DNA from: Pseudomonadota bacterium
GTDB lineage: Bacteria > Desulfobacterota > Desulfarculia > Desulfarculales > JAHJDS01
Length of the DNA: 5,709 nt
Direction: 5' to 3'
NCBI GenBank assembly: GCA_018812395.1
Contig: JAHJDS010000441.1
Span: forward strand, 1 to 5,709
Position numbers and translations under genes: made by a program. Shown here one piece after another: positions 2,950-5,709 of this stretch. Numbering within the stretch: position 1 is the first letter of the stretch; every line of letters begins with the position of its first letter. Below the pieces are notes generated by a model. It was not told where the DNA came from. It was given only the letters and a program-made list of their open reading frames with translations, and searched no databases.

Positions 2950-5709
2950 GTTTTTACTCCTCGATGAACACGTCGGGTGCTGGCCGGGTGTTTGGTGGTC
3001 TGGGGGGCGATCGAGGTCCTTTTTTTGGGCCTCACACCGAGGCGACGGCCGCCCTGGAGGTATTTGATCAGGAAGGCCCGTTTCTGCCTGATGCCCCGGA
3101 TGTACTTGCGCGAGCCGTTGTAGGCGGCGACGACGTTGTCCAGGTTGCATTGCCAGTGGGTCTTGCGGCCCTGCCTGCGGCCGACGGTCTGGCGGTCGAT
3201 CAGGTCGCGGAGGTGATAGGCGGCCAGGTAGGCGGCCAGGGTGAGGTGGTTCTGGAGTTGAATCTTGTGGGTCGGCACCCGGAAGGCCTGGTTGGTCATC
3301 CGGCTCAGGATCAGTTTCTTGGTCGGGGCGAAGATCTGGAACGGGCTGGCGGACCGCTGACGGTCCCCCAGGACGTTGGCGTAGTAGGTCTCCTGGTGGG
3401 GGATGTTGAGCATCAGGGTCAGGGGCACCCGGAAGGTCTTGGCCGCGCAGTAGATGTCAAAGGCCAGCCGGCGAGCGTAATGGGTCAGGTTCCGGGGCAC
3501 GGCCTTCTTGCGGGCCTGGAGGAACCGCCGACAGTTGTCGGCGATGTAGGGGGCGAAACGGCGGACAAAGGCCGCCAGTCCCATGGCCTCGACGGCCGGC
3601 AGGGGTCGGGTCTGGCCGACGAAGACGACGCGGCGGGGGACCGTTTTTCGCAGGGCCAGGGCCGCCCGGGTGTTGGCCACCACCGCGGCCAGGGCCCGGC
3701 GTCGGTCCATGCCGGCCGCGACCAGGTCGGCGTAGAGGCGATCCTTGAACCAGTTGGTCTTGCGGCCGACCGGGGCGGGCGCCAGTTGCCACAAGGTCAG
3801 GGCCGCGCTCAGGAAGTGGTGCGCCACGGAATCGCGGAATATCCGGGGGTGGGTCCGGCGGAACATCCTGATCCGCTCGGCCAGGCCGGCCAGGGCGGAC
3901 AGCTTGAGGGGCCGGGACGTGTCCATGGTTCCATGGGCCACCTCCAGAAACGCCTGGCGGGGCAGGCGGCACTGCTTGGCTATCCGGTCGACCCGCCGGT
4001 CGATGGCCGCCACCACGGCCTCGAGTCCGGCGGCCCGCTGGGCGGGGGTCAGGAAGTCCAGATCCACCCGGGCGTTTAAGGGGAAATAATGGAGGTGGGG
4101 GGCGCTCATCGGGCGCGGCCCGGGCGTCGGCCGGCCCAGGAAGGAAGGCATCTCCGGGGCGGCCGAGGACATCCGGGCGACCGGGTCGGCCGTGGTCGGT
4201 CCGAAACTGGCCTCCGAGGACGTGGTCGGATTGGCCAGCAGCATCGATCCCGCCGCCAGGATGACGGCCAGGGTCTGGGGCAGGGCCCGGCGGGCGAATC
4301 CGGACAGCCGCTTGCTCCAGGGGTCGTCGCCCCGGGGCCCTTGTTTGAGCAGTTGCAGGTACAGGACGCTCAGCCGGGCCAACTGGGCCCGCAGGGCCTT
4401 GACCTCCTGGCCGTGGGCCGTCAGGGCTTTCCGGAGCCGCTCGATGGTCTGATTCTGATCCGCGCCGGCCGCGGCCATGAGGCCCAGCATTCGGGACAGG
4501 GCTCCGGCGGCCAGCCGGGCCGACTCGGCCTCGTCCCTGGCCGCGGCCAGTTCGGCCTGGGCCGCGGCGGTAAGGGCCACGGACCGGGCCAACCGGTCGT
4601 CCTTTTCAGCGATGGACCGGGCCAGGTCGCGCTGCCGGGACCGGACCCCCTCGAGTTCGGCGGCCAGGAAAGAAATGACCGGGGCCGTGTCCTGGAGCAG
4701 GCCCTTGACCCGCGGTCCGTCCCAGGTGACGCTCCGACCGGTGTCGGTCGCGTCCGGGCGTTCCACGGCCGCCTGACGCCGCTCCTGGACCAACCGCCTG
4801 AGTTCGCGACCCAGCCTCTGGACCAAGGCCTCCAGTTGACGGATTCGCTCATCGCGGGCGACGTTCGTCTCGGATTCGGCCAGGATGCGCCGCCGGTCGC
4901 GCAGCGGCTCGGCGGTCCGACGGCAGAGGTCTCGGGTCGCCTCGAGGTCTTTCACCCGGACCCGGACCCGGCGTAGAAAACCGATCAGGTCAATCAATCC
5001 CGGGTCGTCTCCAAGGCGCGGCTCGGGCGGGATCGTCGGCCGGGTCTGTGATCCGAGGGCGCCCACCTTGCGTCCGAACGACCGCCATTCCTTGCGGGCC
5101 GAGCGGTGGCGGCGGCGCAGCCGATCGAACCGGCCCGCCAGGTCGGGGAACAGACCAACGGCCCGGACCTCGGCCAGGCCGCGGTGCAGCTCGAGCAGCC
5201 GGAGTCGCTCGGACCGTTCCCAGTCCTCGGCCCGCCGCCGCTGGTGTTCCAAATGACGGCCCAGGTTCCGGAGACGATCGGCCAGTTCCCGTCGGGCCCG
5301 GGCCAGTTCCCGTCGGCGGTCAAGGGCGGTTCGGCACTCATGGGCGATCCGGGCCCGGCGCTTTTCGATGAGTTCGGCCCCGAGATAGAGGGACTCGAAC
5401 CGGTCCCACAGCATTTCCAGCCGGGGCAGGACGACCGTAGTCAGGTAATCGGCCTGGGCCTGGGGGGTGATCAGGCCGAGCACCCCGTCCAGGTTCGTCC
5501 GGGCGCGATCGATCCGGCGATTGAGGCGTTCGACTTGTTCCAGGCACCGGCGGCCGGCCTCGATCTTGGTCCCCATATTGGTCCCCGACTGGGACAGGGT
5601 CTCGTCCAGCGAGGCCAGGTCCCGGCTCAGGTCTCTCATCCGGGCCAGGTTGGTGGCGCCCGGCAACAGGGGCGCGGCCGCGGCGTCGGCCCGGCGGGCC
5701 AGCTCGGTC
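2946..5709 (-). CDS. Coiled-coil, single-pass membrane protein with C-terminal lytic-transglycosylase-like domain (N-terminus beyond right edge)
   Basis: The frame is open from the right edge to TGA 2948-2946: 920 residues are visible and the true start is off-window. The first possible in-window start (TTG 5666) has no special support; residues below are numbered from it. Residues 1-445 are Arg/Glu/Leu/Ala-rich with long heptad-like stretches (about 34-160, 265-300, 340-443). A positively charged segment precedes one hydrophobic helix (about 461-479), predicting a cytoplasmic N-terminus and a periplasmic C-terminus. After a Pro/Ser linker (480-525) comes a helical region (535-730), then an SLT-like domain (about 735-870): IPHQETYY with Glu759 as candidate catalytic acid, SPFQIFAPT (773-781) in place of the usual GLMQ, and AYNGSRKYI (848-856). 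The last 35 residues are basic. It probably cleaves or binds peptidoglycan. It overlaps the lipoprotein start by ATGA. The domain call is by motif only; the whole architecture is unfamiliar to me. Confidence 0.85.
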   Translation of the reverse strand, partial: TELARRADAAAAPLLPGATNLARMRDLSRDLASLDETLSQSGTNMGTKIEAGRRCLEQVERLNRRIDRARTNLDGVLGLITPQAQADYLTTVVLPRLEMLWDRFESLYLGAELIEKRRARIAHECRTALDRRRELARARRELADRLRNLGRHLEHQRRRAEDWERSERLRLLELHRGLAEVRAVGLFPDLAGRFDRLRRRHRSARKEWRSFGRKVGALGSQTRPTIPPEPRLGDDPGLIDLIGFLRRVRVRVKDLEATRDLCRRTAEPLRDRRRILAESETNVARDERIRQLEALVQRLGRELRRLVQERRQAAVERPDATDTGRSVTWDGPRVKGLLQDTAPVISFLAAELEGVRSRQRDLARSIAEKDDRLARSVALTAAAQAELAAARDEAESARLAAGALSRMLGLMAAAGADQNQTIERLRKALTAHGQEVKALRAQLARLSVLYLQLLKQGPRGDDPWSKRLSGFARRALPQTLAVILAAGSMLLANPTTSSEASFGPTTADPVARMSSAAPEMPSFLGRPTPGPRPMSAPHLHYFPLNARVDLDFLTPAQRAAGLEAVVAAIDRRVDRIAKQCRLPRQAFLEVAHGTMDTSRPLKLSALAGLAERIRMFRRTHPRIFRDSVAHHFLSAALTLWQLAPAPVGRKTNWFKDRLYADLVAAGMDRRRALAAVVANTRAALALRKTVPRRVVFVGQTRPLPAVEAMGLAAFVRRFAPYIADNCRRFLQARKKAVPRNLTHYARRLAFDIYCAAKTFRVPLTLMLNIPHQETYYANVLGDRQRSASPFQIFAPTKKLILSRMTNQAFRVPTHKIQLQNHLTLAAYLAAYHLRDLIDRQTVGRRQGRKTHWQCNLDNVVAAYNGSRKYIRGIRQKRAFLIKYLQGGRRLGVRPKKRTSIAPQTTKHPASTRRVHRGVKT
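2957..2962 (-). promoter_or_regulatory. Ribosome binding site of the lipoprotein gene, inside the preceding coding sequence
   Basis: GAGGAG on the minus strand stands 7 bases before ATG 2949. It lies within the codons for the last residues of the upstream protein (…HRGVKT), where the codons CGA, CGT, GTT, GGA and GTA depart from the GC-ending usage elsewhere. It fixes the lipoprotein start at the ATG rather than at in-frame upstream positions. Confidence 0.75.

Noticed and set aside
2964..4079. Plus-strand open frame of 371 codons
   Set aside because: It is antisense to the transglycosylase-like region; it is Gly/Val/Asp/Gln-rich, has no recognisable motif, and starts inside the opposite gene's 3' end.
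4089..4976. Plus-strand open frame of 295 codons
   Set aside because: It is antisense to the coiled-coil segment; its composition mirrors the reversed Ala/Arg/Leu codons of the real gene.
1..5709. CRISPR array, tRNA, rRNA, insertion sequence or prophage signals
   Set aside because: No spaced direct repeats, cloverleaf sequences, transposase motifs or terminal inverted repeats were found by reading both strands; coding content is continuous apart from one 183-base gap.

Overview
The window is a GC-rich, densely coded bacterial segment in which every gene I can support reads on the minus strand, so the order of transcription is right to left. It looks like a diderm bacterium: there is a type II (lipoprotein) signal peptide whose following residues do not suggest inner-membrane retention, and a predicted periplasmic murein-hydrolase domain. 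Codon use is strongly biased to GCC, CTG, GGC and CGG. A two-subunit class I (Fe-S) fumarase next to a two-anchor succinate dehydrogenase would suit an anaerobic or facultative lineage such as Desulfobacterota, but that taxonomic guess is inference only.

Right block (2266-5709): a very long open frame enters from beyond the right edge. It encodes about 450 residues of Arg/Glu-rich coiled coil, one membrane segment, and a C-terminal periplasmic region ending in a lytic-transglycosylase-like (SLT/lysozyme-like) domain. Its stop codon overlaps (ATGA) the start of a 227-residue lipoprotein with a CsgG/LpoB/TolB-N-like look. The two genes are translationally coupled and probably form a cell-wall module. 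This is the least familiar part of the window.

Middle (2083-2265): a 183-base intergenic region holds a near-consensus sigma70-type promoter (TTGACA, 17-base spacer, TAAAAG) with a perfect 6-base dyad overlapping its -10 and spacer, some GC-rich stem-loops, and at most a weak terminator for the upstream pair.

Left block (1-2082): a TCA-cycle operon: fumarase alpha subunit, fumarase beta subunit (GTGA overlap), succinate dehydrogenase cytochrome b subunit SdhC, then membrane anchor SdhD, which is cut by the left edge. The flavoprotein and iron-sulfur subunits (sdhA, sdhB) are expected just outside the left edge. Together these genes would interconvert succinate, fumarate and malate and couple the first step to the quinone pool. 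No RNA genes, CRISPR arrays or mobile elements were seen.
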